From Thermoplasmatota archaeon (lineage in GTDB: Archaea > Thermoplasmatota > JAKEGO01): a stretch of 64,000 nt of DNA. The notes under the pieces were generated by a model that saw nothing but the letters and a program-made list of their open reading frames with translations, was not told where the DNA came from and ran no database searches. Positions 24,405-33,135 of the stretch are shown here, one piece after another (the stretch's first letter is position 1; the number at the start of each line of letters is the position of its first letter). The position numbers were made by a program, and so were the translations under genes. The stretch covers positions 1-64,000 of the forward strand of contig JANQNK010000019.1 in NCBI GenBank assembly GCA_028279595.1, written 5' to 3'.

Positions 24405-24477
24405 CCAATCACTCCTTGCATCTGAATGGACGCAGCCTGGTCGTCGGTTGCATCCCGCCTGACAAGGCGTTTCAGTG

Positions 24478-24486
24478 TATATAAAA
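24478..24486 (-). promoter_or_regulatory. TATA box deciding the start of the 469-aa secreted protein
   Basis: Leftward TTTTATATA. Transcription from it would begin near 24453, inside the longest open frame, which excludes the upstream ATG at 24560. Confidence 0.6.
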
Positions 24487-24699
24487 CGAGTAGAAGGACC
24501 GTCCTCGGATAATATCGTTGAAAAAGGCTCATTTCGGGCTCTAGATACTGAAAACAGCATTCTAGATAAATATGAATCGATGTTTCAAGAACATGTTTTA
24601 CAAAATCGAGAATATGACCATTGAAACGCACGATTTCGTGAGTTCTCCACCTGAAACGAGGGATAACTACATAAAGGGGTATTCCCATCCAGGAGCGGG

Positions 24700-25410
24700 A
24701 TGGGAATGCACAAGGCAGATGTCGTCGGTTACAGTCCCGAACCGGTTTCGGTCAGGGGCTGGAAGGAGAAGGAAGCCACCGGTCTCCGTGCTAAGTTCTC
24801 AGTACGCTCCTGGCTGAAACGCTTGTTCAGGCGCAAGAACATCAAGATCGGGATATACGGACCGCCGAACGCCGGAAAGACGACCCTAGCGAACAGGATC
24901 GTCATGGATTGGGCCGGCGAGGTGATGGGATCGGTGTCCGACGTCCCGCACGAGACCAGGAAGACCAAGGTCAAGAAGAACATCGCCATCAAGCATGGCA
25001 AGAAGAGCCTGAGCCTGGACATCGTGGACACCCCCGGTGTCGCGACGAAGATAGACTTCCACGAGTTCGTCGACACCTACGGTATGAGCGAGGACGACTC
25101 GAGGCTCAGGGCCCGCGAGGCGACAGAGGGAGTGATCGAGGCCATCAAGTGGCTCGACGAGATCGACGGCATCCTGCTGGCCATGGATTCCTCGGAGGAC
25201 CCGTTCACCCAGGTGAACATAACGATCCTCGGGAACCTCGAGGCCAGGAAGCTCCCGATACTCATAGTTGCCAACAAGGTTGACATCCCCGGGACGGATG
25301 CCGCCGTGATAAAGAACGCCTTCCCACAGCACCCTTCGGTGCCAGTCAGCGCGTTGACCGGGTACAACATGGAGCGCCTCTACGAGGCGATGGTGAAGCA
25401 CTTCAGGTGA
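24700..25410 (+). CDS. Era-like GTP-binding protein
   Basis: 236-residue GTPase of the archaeal Era-like/TRAFAC class. After about 45 basic, Trp-containing residues come G1 GPPNAGKTT (about 54-62), G2 region around TRKTKVKK, G3 DTPGVA (about 110), G4 NKVD (about 193) and G5 SALTG (about 217). The start ATG at 24700 is preceded by AGGAG. It is followed after 4 bases by a DUF2073 gene; this pair is conserved in Euryarchaeota and is suspected to act in ribosome biogenesis, although no reaction is established. Confidence 0.88.
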   Translation: MGMHKADVVGYSPEPVSVRGWKEKEATGLRAKFSVRSWLKRLFRRKNIKIGIYGPPNAGKTTLANRIVMDWAGEVMGSVSDVPHETRKTKVKKNIAIKHGKKSLSLDIVDTPGVATKIDFHEFVDTYGMSEDDSRLRAREATEGVIEAIKWLDEIDGILLAMDSSEDPFTQVNITILGNLEARKLPILIVANKVDIPGTDAAVIKNAFPQHPSVPVSALTGYNMERLYEAMVKHFR

Positions 25411-25414
25411 TATC

Positions 25415-25837
25415 ATGTCCGACGGTGTTTCTATAAATCTGATCTCCCGGGAGAAGCTAACGACGATGAACGAGGAGGAGAAGGTCGCCTTCATACTGTC
25501 CGAGGTGATGGACGGCAAGGTGCTGGTACTCGAGGAGGGACTGTCCCCCGTCGAGGAGGCGGACCTCATGAGGCGTACAATGGCGTCGATAGACCACGAC
25601 ACCTTCATAGGGATCGAGATACAGGGTTACTACAACGCCAACGACCTGAAGAGATCGGCGTTCAAGCGGTTCTTCGCACGACGGACCCCTCCGAGGATGA
25701 CCGTCATCGGACCGGCAGCGCATCTTAGGACCATCTACAAGGACGGTTCCGTGATCCAGGCGCTGATCCTGACCGAGAAGCCGTACATCGAGGGCCAGGC
25801 CGAGGCCCCGCCGGTCGCCCAGGCGACGGAGGCGTGA
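25415..25837 (+). CDS. DUF2073 family protein
   Basis: 140-residue archaeal protein of the DUF2073 family: beta/alpha start (VSINLISREKLTTMNEEEK), the VLVLEEGLSPVEEADLMR segment, IGIEIQGYY and a conserved RMTVIGPAAHLRTIYKDG strand-helix. Almost always next to an Era-like GTPase, as here, suggesting a partner or regulator of that GTPase. Ends in an Ala/Pro/Glu-rich tail. The frame TTG 25840-25902 after it encodes only 20 polar residues and may be a remnant of a third gene. Confidence 0.85.
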   Translation: MSDGVSINLISREKLTTMNEEEKVAFILSEVMDGKVLVLEEGLSPVEEADLMRRTMASIDHDTFIGIEIQGYYNANDLKRSAFKRFFARRTPPRMTVIGPAAHLRTIYKDGSVIQALILTEKPYIEGQAEAPPVAQATEA

Positions 25838-25904
25838 CCTTGGACCCGAAGGAGAAGAAACGGAACCCTCGCGATATCTCGTACATCGACGAGTGGACAT
25901 GATC

Positions 25905-26924
25905 CTAGAAGAAGTCCTCGAGGCTCTTCTGGCTCGCCGCATCACGGTATTTCGCCATCTTCCTTATCGATGACTCGACACGGGACTCCGAGAATTCGTA
26001 ACCGTTGCAGAGCAGCGCCTTCAACCTCTCCTCGTCCGGCGCGGGCCAATCCAGCTTGTAGTCGTCGGTGACCTCTGGTTCGAGGAATAGACCGAGGATC
26101 TCGTCGAGGTCAGGGATCTCGTACTCCTTGGCCTCGATCACCGACCGGACGTCGCCGTGCTCCTTGATCAGTTTCAATCCCTTCTTCGGGCCGATCCCCT
26201 TGATCCCGGGATTGAAATCCGTTCCGGCGAGGACCGCGAGGCCGACGAGCTGCTCCCTGTCGATGTCGAGCTCGTTCAGGACCACGTCGAGGTGGATGAC
26301 CTCGGGGACGACGTCGACGTACCTCTGCTGCCTGGGCAGTTTCCGGCGACCGCTAATTGTCATGTTCCTGACGAGCCTGGGCGCGCCGAAGAGGAGGGAA
26401 TCGAAGTCCTGGGACCCGGCACCCCAGACATCTCCCTTGGCTGCCATGTAGCTCGCCTGGGCCTCCCCCTCGGAGGGTGCCGTGAGGTACGGGATCCCCA
26501 GCGCTGACAGGAGTTCCCTGCTCGACAGTATCACGTCGTCGGTGATCCGGGTCGTCTGCATCGCCTTCGATCTGGCTCGCTCCATGTCGCCTGCCGCGAG
26601 GGCCTCCTTGTACTCCGCCTCGGCCTTGACCTTGCGCTCCTTCCGGGCGATGAGGGTCTCCATCTTCAGTGGGTGCGGAACGCCGTCGAAGACGAAGACT
26701 GGCTGGACCCCGTTCGCCAGCAGGTTCGTCGTCCTCTGAAGGATCCCGCTCAGATGGGAGACTACCCGACCCCTGCTGTCCATCAGCGGCTTCCCGTCGG
26801 GCATTCGTACGCTGGAGAGGAACTGGTAGATCGTGTTGTAGGCGTCTATTGCGATGGCCTTGCCTGCGAGGTCTGGAATGCCGCGTCTCTCGGCGACGAT
26901 CAGTCCGGACAGATCGAATCCCAT
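25905..26924 (-). CDS. fen: Flap endonuclease 1 (FEN1)
   Basis: Structure-specific 5' nuclease that removes RNA-primed flaps during Okazaki fragment maturation and repair. 339 residues from ATG 26922-26924 (MGFDLSGLIVAERRG), matching the conserved FEN1 N-terminus; the longer frame adds 30 unrelated residues. XPG-N with IDAYNTIYQFLSS and VFVFDG, XPG-I with PSEGEAQASYMA and GSQDFDSLLFG, helix-hairpin-helix GTDFNPGIKGIGPKKGL. The C-terminus QKSLEDFF is a PCNA-interacting (PIP) box. Divergent from queC, sharing a 90-base promoter interval. Confidence 0.95.
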   Translation of the reverse strand: MGFDLSGLIVAERRGIPDLAGKAIAIDAYNTIYQFLSSVRMPDGKPLMDSRGRVVSHLSGILQRTTNLLANGVQPVFVFDGVPHPLKMETLIARKERKVKAEAEYKEALAAGDMERARSKAMQTTRITDDVILSSRELLSALGIPYLTAPSEGEAQASYMAAKGDVWGAGSQDFDSLLFGAPRLVRNMTISGRRKLPRQQRYVDVVPEVIHLDVVLNELDIDREQLVGLAVLAGTDFNPGIKGIGPKKGLKLIKEHGDVRSVIEAKEYEIPDLDEILGLFLEPEVTDDYKLDWPAPDEERLKALLCNGYEFSESRVESSIRKMAKYRDAASQKSLEDFF

Positions 26925-27014
26925 GGGTCTCCGGCCGATATCTGCAAAGCGGTATTTAGAATTGACAGTCGGAACCTCGACAATGTATTTTAGGGGCGAA
27001 ATGGATGGAGGCAC

Positions 27015-27683
27015 ATGACGTTATCCGTCGTTCTCCTGTCGGGCGGGCTAGATTCCACCACGATCCTGGCGATGGCGCTGAAGGAGGGTGACGCCGTCGC
27101 CCTCACCTTCGACTACGGACAGAGGCACAGCCGAGAGGTCGAGAGGGCGAAACGTATCTCGGAGCATTACGGGATTCAGCAGATAGTGTTCCCTCTCTAC
27201 CTGCAGGGATTCGACTCGGCCCTCATCAAGAAGGCGGACGAGATCCCCGAAGGGGTCGAGGTCCGGGAGGAGATACCGGAGACCTACGTCCCCGCGAGGA
27301 ACATCCTCTTCCTGACGGTCGCCCTCGGTGTGGCCGAGTCCATCGGCGCCGACAGGATATACATCGGGGTCAATGCGGTGGACTACAGCGGATATCCCGA
27401 CTGCAGACCGGAGTTCATCGAAGCGTTCCAGAGCATGGCCGAGGTCGGCACCAAGGCCGGCGTCGAGGGGCGTGCCCCGAGGGTGATGACGCCCATCCAG
27501 GACATGTCCAAGGCCGAGATAGTAAAGGTCGGAAAGGAGCTGGAGGTCCCCTGGGAGCTCACATGGTCATGCTACCGGGGCGAGGAGAAGGCCTGCGGGC
27601 GCTGCGACACATGCCTGCACCGATTGAAGGGCTTCCGGGAGGCCGGCGTCGAAGACCCAGTACCCTACGAGGAGATGGAATGA
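27015..27683 (+). CDS. queC: 7-cyano-7-deazaguanine synthase QueC
   Basis: Converts 7-carboxy-7-deazaguanine to preQ0 with ammonia and ATP; in archaea preQ0 feeds archaeosine in tRNA. 222 residues: PP-loop SGGLDSTT at 9-16, PARNILFLTVALG (about 93), and the zinc-binding C-terminus with Cys in CYRGEEKACGRCDTC. The stop overlaps the next start as ATGA, so it is coupled to dph6. An element TGTATTTTAGG about 30 bases upstream looks like its promoter. Confidence 0.95.
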   Translation: MTLSVVLLSGGLDSTTILAMALKEGDAVALTFDYGQRHSREVERAKRISEHYGIQQIVFPLYLQGFDSALIKKADEIPEGVEVREEIPETYVPARNILFLTVALGVAESIGADRIYIGVNAVDYSGYPDCRPEFIEAFQSMAEVGTKAGVEGRAPRVMTPIQDMSKAEIVKVGKELEVPWELTWSCYRGEEKACGRCDTCLHRLKGFREAGVEDPVPYEEME

Positions 27684-28351
27684 GGGTCGCGGTCCTCTTC
27701 TCTGGCGGAAAGGATTCCACCTATTCACTGCAATGGGCCGTCGATCAGGGACACGAGGTCGTATGTCTGCTGACGGTCATTTCGGAAAGAACGGACTCGT
27801 ACATGTACCAGGTCCACGGGATCGGTCTCGCATCATTCATCGCGGAAGCCCTCGGATATCCCCAGATCGTCGTTGAGACGACCGGTGAGAAGGAGGAGGA
27901 GCTCCTGCCCCTCCGGGAGGCACTTGGGGAGCTGGAGATCGACGGCGTCGTTTCCGGAGCCATCAGATCGACGTACCAGAAGAACAGGATCGACCTGATC
28001 TGCGAGCAATTAGGCCTGGAATCCTTCTCCCCATTGTGGCATACCGGCATGGGAAGGATCGACGGTATGGTCGAGGACGGATACGAGATAATGATCGTCG
28101 CGGTCGCGTCGATGGGGCTCGGCCCCGAATGGCTGGGCCGGACCCTCGACATCCCGGACCTGGAGGAGCTGCAGGAGCTCGAGAGGGAGTACGGCATGAA
28201 CCCTGACGGCGAGGGTGGCGAGTTCGAGACCTCAGTCCTGTACGGTCCCGGTTACTCGAAGAGGGTGACTATCGTTGAGAGCGAAGCCGTCTGGGAGCGT
28301 GACTCGGGACATCTGTCGATCAAGAAAGCGGTCCTGGAGGAGGTGAGCTGA
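27680..28351 (+). CDS. dph6: Diphthine--ammonia ligase Dph6 (PP-loop ATPase)
   Basis: Adenylating amidase that performs the last step of diphthamide synthesis on elongation factor 2. 223 residues with the PP-loop FSGGKDSTYS at 7-16, the YQVHGIGL and GAIRSTYQKNR segments and the SPLWHTG motif characteristic of the family, and a C-terminal EFETSVLYGPGY strand. The true start is ATG 27680 overlapping the queC stop; longer frames upstream are shadows of queC. Two ATP-pyrophosphatases acting on translation components are thus co-expressed. Confidence 0.9.
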   Translation: MRVAVLFSGGKDSTYSLQWAVDQGHEVVCLLTVISERTDSYMYQVHGIGLASFIAEALGYPQIVVETTGEKEEELLPLREALGELEIDGVVSGAIRSTYQKNRIDLICEQLGLESFSPLWHTGMGRIDGMVEDGYEIMIVAVASMGLGPEWLGRTLDIPDLEELQELEREYGMNPDGEGGEFETSVLYGPGYSKRVTIVESEAVWERDSGHLSIKKAVLEEVS

Positions 28352-28740
28352 TGTCGGATTGGCGGAAGTACATGGAGAGGCGGTTGAAGCGGGACGCGAG
28401 GATCATCGGCCTGCTGGTCGTCCTGATCGGGTTCATACTGTTCATAGCCGGTGTGATCACCACACAGACGAGCGAGTACGTCGTCAAGAGGTACGAGGAC
28501 CCGGGAGGCACACTGATCCGACTGGTGTCCGACGAGGACGAGAGGAACTACCAGAACGCCAAGGACTCCATCGAGACCGGAAGGGGCCTGTCTGGATTGG
28601 GGTGTTTGATCGGACTCCTGGGATTGGTCGTGGTCATCAGGCCCGGTGTATACAGATGGTTCGAACGGCGCATCTTCCGGAAGGACAGGGAACGTGAGCG
28701 AAGCCTCAGGGGTCCTGACCCTGAAGAGAAGATGAAGTGA
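28351..28740 (+). CDS. Two-helix membrane protein (129 aa)
   Basis: 129 residues; basic N-terminus (MSDWRKYMERRLKRDAR), helix 1 about 18-40, a polar extracytoplasmic loop of about 40 residues, helix 2 about 80-98, and a charged cytosolic tail rich in Arg/Glu. The start overlaps the end of dph6 (TGATG). No family recognised; probably a small accessory membrane protein co-transcribed with queC-dph6. Confidence 0.7.
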   Translation: MSDWRKYMERRLKRDARIIGLLVVLIGFILFIAGVITTQTSEYVVKRYEDPGGTLIRLVSDEDERNYQNAKDSIETGRGLSGLGCLIGLLGLVVVIRPGVYRWFERRIFRKDRERERSLRGPDPEEKMK

Positions 28741-28874
28741 TGCGATGATCCAGCGCCCTGGAGCGTCTCGGTGAACACTCGACAAGCGTTGTCGACTCGA
28801 AGGGTGGTCGACGAGCGCATCGTCCCGACCCTCGTTAACGTTACTTTTATAACATCAACCCGATTGCGTGGGCG

Positions 28875-29882
28875 ATGGAAAGGATCCCGACAGTGCCCAG
28901 GGCCGAGGAGCTCAAGGACAGAGCGTTCCGCAGAGCCTCGAAGATCGAGGTTAAGAAGGGCAGTGCGGTCCCGGACACCAGGAAGAAGATCAACAGCGTT
29001 ATCGACTACGTCGGAGGAAGGCTGAACAAGGTCGTCAAGTCCTTCCCGACGTTCGAGAACCTCCATCCATTCTATCGTGAGCTCTTCGACCTGATGTTCG
29101 GCATCGACAACGCGCGGCAGAGCCTCGGTGCGGTGCAGTGGGCCAAGGACAACGTCCAGTCGCTCGGCCCGCAGGCAAGACAGAGGCTGAAGAAGGGCGA
29201 CGACCCGGACACCGTCCGGAAGATGGTCTACGGTAGGATCTCGTCCATAGTCGACAAGGTCGCCGACGACCTGCTGTTCCTCGACGATATCAGGAACGTG
29301 ATGAAGAAGACGCCCGAGCTCGACATGGAGGCGCCGACGCTTGTCATATGCGGGTATCCGAACGTCGGCAAGAGCACGCTTCTAAGGAGGCTGACCCGTG
29401 CGGAGCCCGAAGTAGCCCATTATCCGTTCACGACGAAGGAGATACACATCGGACACCTGAGGATCGGCAAGATCAGGATACAGATAATGGACACGCCCGG
29501 CCTCTTCGATCGGGCCGTCGACGAGATGAATCCCATCGAGAGGCAGGGGATAGCCGCCCTGAGACACATCGCCGACGCGGCCCTTGTCATCATGGACCCG
29601 ACGGAGACATCGGGTTTCGAATGGGAGAGCCAGCTGAGCCTCCTGGACATGATCTCCGGGACCTTCGATCTCCCGAAGGTCATCGTCGAGAACAAGTCGG
29701 ACCACGAGCTCTACAGGACCAGGATGGAGGGAAGCGTTCGATTCTCTGCCCTCTCGGCCACGGATGATGAGGTCGACGAACTGGTCTCCACCATCGAGGA
29801 GCTCATGAGCTCCGGTCCGAACTGGGCAGTGAAGCCCCCATCCACAGCCCGTGGAAGGGCACCTCGGGCAAGGGATAAGTAA
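28875..29882 (+). CDS. Nog1-type GTP-binding protein
   Basis: GTPase of the Obg/Nog1 class needed for large-subunit ribosome assembly. 335 residues: an N-terminal helical bundle typical of NOG1 (PTVPRAEELKDRAFRRA, VGGRLNKVVKSFPTFENL) precedes G1 GYPNVGKST at about 160-168, G2 YPFTTKEIHIGH, G3 DTPGLFDR, G4 ENKSD and G5 SAL. A TATA element ACTTTTATAAC (28842-28852) is 27 bases before the ATG, implying a leaderless mRNA. The tail is basic and Pro-rich. Confidence 0.93.
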   Translation: MERIPTVPRAEELKDRAFRRASKIEVKKGSAVPDTRKKINSVIDYVGGRLNKVVKSFPTFENLHPFYRELFDLMFGIDNARQSLGAVQWAKDNVQSLGPQARQRLKKGDDPDTVRKMVYGRISSIVDKVADDLLFLDDIRNVMKKTPELDMEAPTLVICGYPNVGKSTLLRRLTRAEPEVAHYPFTTKEIHIGHLRIGKIRIQIMDTPGLFDRAVDEMNPIERQGIAALRHIADAALVIMDPTETSGFEWESQLSLLDMISGTFDLPKVIVENKSDHELYRTRMEGSVRFSALSATDDEVDELVSTIEELMSSGPNWAVKPPSTARGRAPRARDK

Positions 29883-29902
29883 GGGGAGCGGTATCCGCCC
29901 TC

Positions 29903-30337
29903 ATGACCGAGACCTGCGAATTATCATGGCATGATAGTACCGATCCCGAGATAATTGATATCCTCGAGAAGAATGACAGGATCGCCGTGGTCGGGATATC
30001 CTCTAAACCCGAGAAGGCGAGCAACGAGGTCGCGAGATATCTCCTCGAGAACGGTTACGACGTCATCCCAGTGAACCCTTTCCAGGAGGAGGTCCTCGGA
30101 CGGAAGTGTTACCCTGATCTTGCATCCGTACCGGGAGATGTGCATGTGGTCGACATCTTCAGGAGGCCGGACGACGTACCTCCAGTGGTCGACGAGGCCA
30201 TCGGGATCGGGGCAAGGGTGGTCTGGATGCAGGAGGGTATTGTCAACAACGCTGCCGCCGACAAGGCTCTCGCTGCGGGATTGAAGGTCGTCATGGACCG
30301 CTGTATGAAGAAGGAACATCGACGCCTGGAGAAGTAG
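29903..30337 (+). CDS. CoA-binding protein (YccU/CoA_binding_2 family)
   Basis: 144-residue Rossmann-fold CoA-binding protein. Motifs: IAVVGISSKPEKASNEVARYL nucleotide loop, DVIPVNPF, VDIFRRPDDVPPVV, VVWMQEGIVN and the terminal VVMDRCMKKEHRRL with the family's Cys. Stand-alone members bind CoA or acyl-CoA and are thought to act in protein CoAlation or carbon metabolism; no reaction is established. It follows Nog1 by 20 bases on the same strand. Confidence 0.88.
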   Translation: MTETCELSWHDSTDPEIIDILEKNDRIAVVGISSKPEKASNEVARYLLENGYDVIPVNPFQEEVLGRKCYPDLASVPGDVHVVDIFRRPDDVPPVVDEAIGIGARVVWMQEGIVNNAAADKALAAGLKVVMDRCMKKEHRRLEK

Positions 30338-30373
30338 ATCCCAGGGCCCACTGTCACCGAAGTATCTTCAAAA

Positions 30374-30414
30374 GGAAGATGGTGGGGGCCCTGCTGCCCC
30401 CAATTGCGTCTTCC
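30374..30414 (+). terminator. Compound stem-loop after the CoA-binding protein gene
   Basis: GGAAGA (30374-30379) pairs with TCTTCC (30409-30414); inside, GGGGGC (30384-30389) pairs with GCCCCC (30396-30401). Probable transcription terminator. Confidence 0.45.
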
Positions 30415-30476
30415 TTCGGGAATGACCCGAATTGATTATGTCTAATGTTACAATGATATAAATAGATTACCGGGAA

Positions 30477-30503
30477 ATGCGTTAAACGTGCGTTTTAACG
30501 CAT
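30477..30503. other. Perfect 10-bp hairpin in intergenic region
   Basis: ATGCGTTAAA (30477-30486), 7-base loop, TTTAACGCAT (30494-30503). It lies about 25 bases after a TATA-like TATAAATAG (near 30458-30466) and before tRNA-Phe, so it could be the first element of a short transcript or a protein-binding site. Confidence 0.4.
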
Positions 30504-30592
30504 ATAGCTTAAGTTCAGCGATTTCGAGGAATATTGACATTTGGCTTTTCCAGGGCGTACTTGAGCCGATCCGAGGCGGAAAAGAACGCATT

Positions 30593-30601
30593 CTTTTTAT
30601 A
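30593..30601 (+). promoter_or_regulatory. TATA box of tRNA-Phe
   Basis: CTTTTTATA, about 26 bases before the mature tRNA. Confidence 0.55.
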
Positions 30602-30624
30602 CGGAGTTCTCGATGCGAGTGAGA

Positions 30625-30697
30625 GCCGCGGTAACTCAGTTGGGAGAGTGCCAGACTGAAGATCTGGATGTCGCCGGTTCGAGTCCGGCCCGCGGCA
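30625..30697 (+). tRNA. tRNA-Phe (anticodon GAA)
   Basis: 73-base gene with acceptor GCCGCGG/CCGCGGC and discriminator A, anticodon arm CCAGA-CTGAAGA-TCTGG, T arm GCCGG-TTCGAGT-CCGGC. No intron. CC follows the discriminator in the genome but not a full CCA. Confidence 0.95.
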
Positions 30698-30878
30698 CCT
30701 CCCCTTCTCAGATGTGTTTCCGAAATAGAGACCACGGTGCGCTTCCATTGGAGCTACGTTGGGAAAGCGGCAACAGCGCGGTCGGTCCGTTCAGGCCCGA
30801 TGCAGAACGCATCTACTTTCACCCAACCCTCCCTTCCATTGAAATATTAAATACCCCACACTGCATTACCCAAGGTGC

Positions 30879-30911
30879 AGCGTTCACCGGACTATAACCG
30901 GAGCTAACGCT
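30879..30911 (+). promoter_or_regulatory. Leader hairpin upstream of nrdJ
   Basis: AGCGTT (30879-30884) pairs with AACGCT (30906-30911), enclosing CCGG (30887-30890) paired with CCGG (30898-30901) around ACTATAA. A TATA-like AATATTAAATAC (30843-30854) would start transcription at the hairpin's first bases, so it forms the 5' end of the nrdJ mRNA and ends 20 bases before the ATG. It does not show the conserved cobalamin-riboswitch core. Confidence 0.45.
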
Positions 30912-30930
30912 ATCCTGATGGGGGGAACCG

Positions 30931-33135
30931 ATGGCACTCGATCTGTCGAAGAACGCAATGACGATACTCGAAAAACGCTACCTCAAAAGGGACGTTACCG
31001 GCAAGGTAACGGAGACCCCTGAGCAGATGTTCAGGCGCGTGGCCAGGAACATCGCCAAGGCCGATGCCAACTACGGCAAGGACCAGCGGGAGGTCAACAA
31101 GACCCAGCGGAAGTTCTACAACCTGATGACCAGGTTCTACTTCCTCCCCAACTCCCCGACCCTCATGAACGCAGGGAGGGAGCTGCAGCAGCTTTCCGCG
31201 TGCTTCGTCCTCCCGGTCGACGACTCCATGGAGAGCATCTTCGAGACCCTCAGGGACTCCGCCCTCATACACAAGAGCGGCGGCGGGACCGGTTTCTCGT
31301 TCTCGCGGATCAGGCCGAAGGCGGATGTCGTGCAGTCGACCATGGGCGTCTCGAGCGGTCCGATCTCCTTCATGAAGGTGTACAACGCCGCGACCGAGGC
31401 GATCAAGCAGGGCGGCACGCGGCGCGGAGCCAACATGGGCATCCTCCAGGTCGACCACCCTGACATCATCGATTTCATAACCTGCAAGCAGGACGAGAAG
31501 GAGCTCACGAACTTCAACATCTCCGTTGCCATCACCGAGGAGTTCATGAAGGCCCTGGACGACGGGATGGCGTACAACCTGAGGAACCCGCGGACCAAGG
31601 AGATCGTCCGGTCCCTCGACGCGAGCGAGGTCTTCGAGAAGATCGTCGCCAACGCGTGGAAGTCCGGGGAGCCGGGTATCGTCTTCCTTGACAGGATCAA
31701 TGCAGCGAACCCCACCCCCAAGGTGGGGATGATAGAGAGCACGAACCCGTGCGGTGAGCAGCCGCTCCTGCCCTACGAGAGCTGCAACCTCGGCTCCATC
31801 AACCTCATGGCCATGTTCATAGACGGCGAGTTCGACTGGGACCTCCTGCGTGAGGTCGTCAGGGACTCCGTACATTTCCTCGACAATGTCATCGACATGA
31901 ACCAGTTCCCTCTGGAATCCATCGCCGAGAACACGAGGGCCAACCGGAAGATAGGCCTCGGGGTCATGGGATTCGCTGACATGTTGATCGCCATGGGCAT
32001 ACCCTACGACAGCGAGGAGGGGCTAGCGATGGGGGAGAAGGTCATGGCCTTCGTCAACGACGAGGGCTGGCAGATGTCCAAGGAACTCGCGGAGGAGCGG
32101 GGACCGTTCCCGAACTTCAAGAGGTCGCGCTTCGCCAGGAGGACGCCGGTCCGGAACGCGTCCGTTACGACCATCGCACCGACGGGGACCATCTCGATGA
32201 TAGCCGACGTCTCGAGCGGTATCGAACCGCTGTTCGCGGTCGCCTTCGTCAAGAAGGTGCTCGAAGGTGAGGAGCTCGTCTACGCCCACAAGGAGTTCGA
32301 GGCAATCGCCGTCAAGGAGGGCTTCCACACCGACGACCTCATGAAGACCGTCGCGAAGGTCGGCAGGATCGGCGACCTCGACGGGATACCGGACGAGGTC
32401 AAGACACTGTTCAAGACCGCGATGGAGATCGATCCGGAATCGCACGTCAGGATGCAAGCGGCGTTCCAGAAGCACACCGACAACGCGGTATCCAAGACCA
32501 TAAACTTCCCTAACTCCGCCACCGAGGACGAGGTGAGGACCGCATACCTGCTGTCATACCAACTCGGGTGCAAGGGGATCACGGTCTACAGGGACGGGTC
32601 ACGGACGACCCAGGTCCTCTCGACCAAGAAGGAGAAGCCTGAGGCGCAGGTCGCCACCGGGAAGCTGAGGCCGAGGGCCCGGCCGAACACCACGGTGGGA
32701 AGGACCCTCAAGGTCCAGAGCGGCTGCGGGAACCTCTACGTCACGATAAACGAGGACGAGCACGGCCTGTGCGAGCTCTTCGCCACCATGGGCAAGTCCG
32801 GCGGATGCGCAGCAGCACAGACGGAGGCCGTCGCAAGACTGACCTCGCTGTCATTGCGCTCGGGCATCGAGACCGAGGTCGTGATAAAGCAGCTCCGTAC
32901 CATCCGCTGCCCGAAACCCATCCTCGCTCCGGGTGGAATGACGTATTCATGTCCAGACGCGATCGCCCAGGCGCTCGAGCAGTACCTCGAGTCCTTCAAG
33001 GGGATACGCGTCTCGAAGGTCGACCTGCTGAAGGACAACGGGACGTCCCCGGAGTGCCCGGAGTGCGGAACGCTCCTGGTCTTCCAGGAGGGCTGCCTCA
33101 TCTGCCCGAGCTGCGGCTGGAGCCAGTGTGAGTGA
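30931..33135 (+). CDS. nrdJ: Adenosylcobalamin-dependent ribonucleotide reductase (class II)
   Basis: Reduces ribonucleotides to deoxyribonucleotides using a B12-derived radical. 734 residues, large-subunit barrel with NSPTLMNAG, the SACFVLPVDDSMESIF entrance with a redox Cys, HKSGGGTGFSFSRIR, the loop NPCGEQPLLPYESCNLGS containing the radical Cys and Glu, and FPNSATEDEV. The end carries a zinc-ribbon CPECGTLL ... CPSCGWSQC with the C-terminal cysteines that pass on electrons. No ATP-cone is evident at the N-terminus. The stop overlaps the next start (GTGA), coupling it to thyX. Confidence 0.95.
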   Translation: MALDLSKNAMTILEKRYLKRDVTGKVTETPEQMFRRVARNIAKADANYGKDQREVNKTQRKFYNLMTRFYFLPNSPTLMNAGRELQQLSACFVLPVDDSMESIFETLRDSALIHKSGGGTGFSFSRIRPKADVVQSTMGVSSGPISFMKVYNAATEAIKQGGTRRGANMGILQVDHPDIIDFITCKQDEKELTNFNISVAITEEFMKALDDGMAYNLRNPRTKEIVRSLDASEVFEKIVANAWKSGEPGIVFLDRINAANPTPKVGMIESTNPCGEQPLLPYESCNLGSINLMAMFIDGEFDWDLLREVVRDSVHFLDNVIDMNQFPLESIAENTRANRKIGLGVMGFADMLIAMGIPYDSEEGLAMGEKVMAFVNDEGWQMSKELAEERGPFPNFKRSRFARRTPVRNASVTTIAPTGTISMIADVSSGIEPLFAVAFVKKVLEGEELVYAHKEFEAIAVKEGFHTDDLMKTVAKVGRIGDLDGIPDEVKTLFKTAMEIDPESHVRMQAAFQKHTDNAVSKTINFPNSATEDEVRTAYLLSYQLGCKGITVYRDGSRTTQVLSTKKEKPEAQVATGKLRPRARPNTTVGRTLKVQSGCGNLYVTINEDEHGLCELFATMGKSGGCAAAQTEAVARLTSLSLRSGIETEVVIKQLRTIRCPKPILAPGGMTYSCPDAIAQALEQYLESFKGIRVSKVDLLKDNGTSPECPECGTLLVFQEGCLICPSCGWSQCE

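Noticed and set aside
30910-31875. 321-residue frame antisense to nrdJ
   Set aside because: Shadow of a conserved gene; composition lacks any fold-like pattern.
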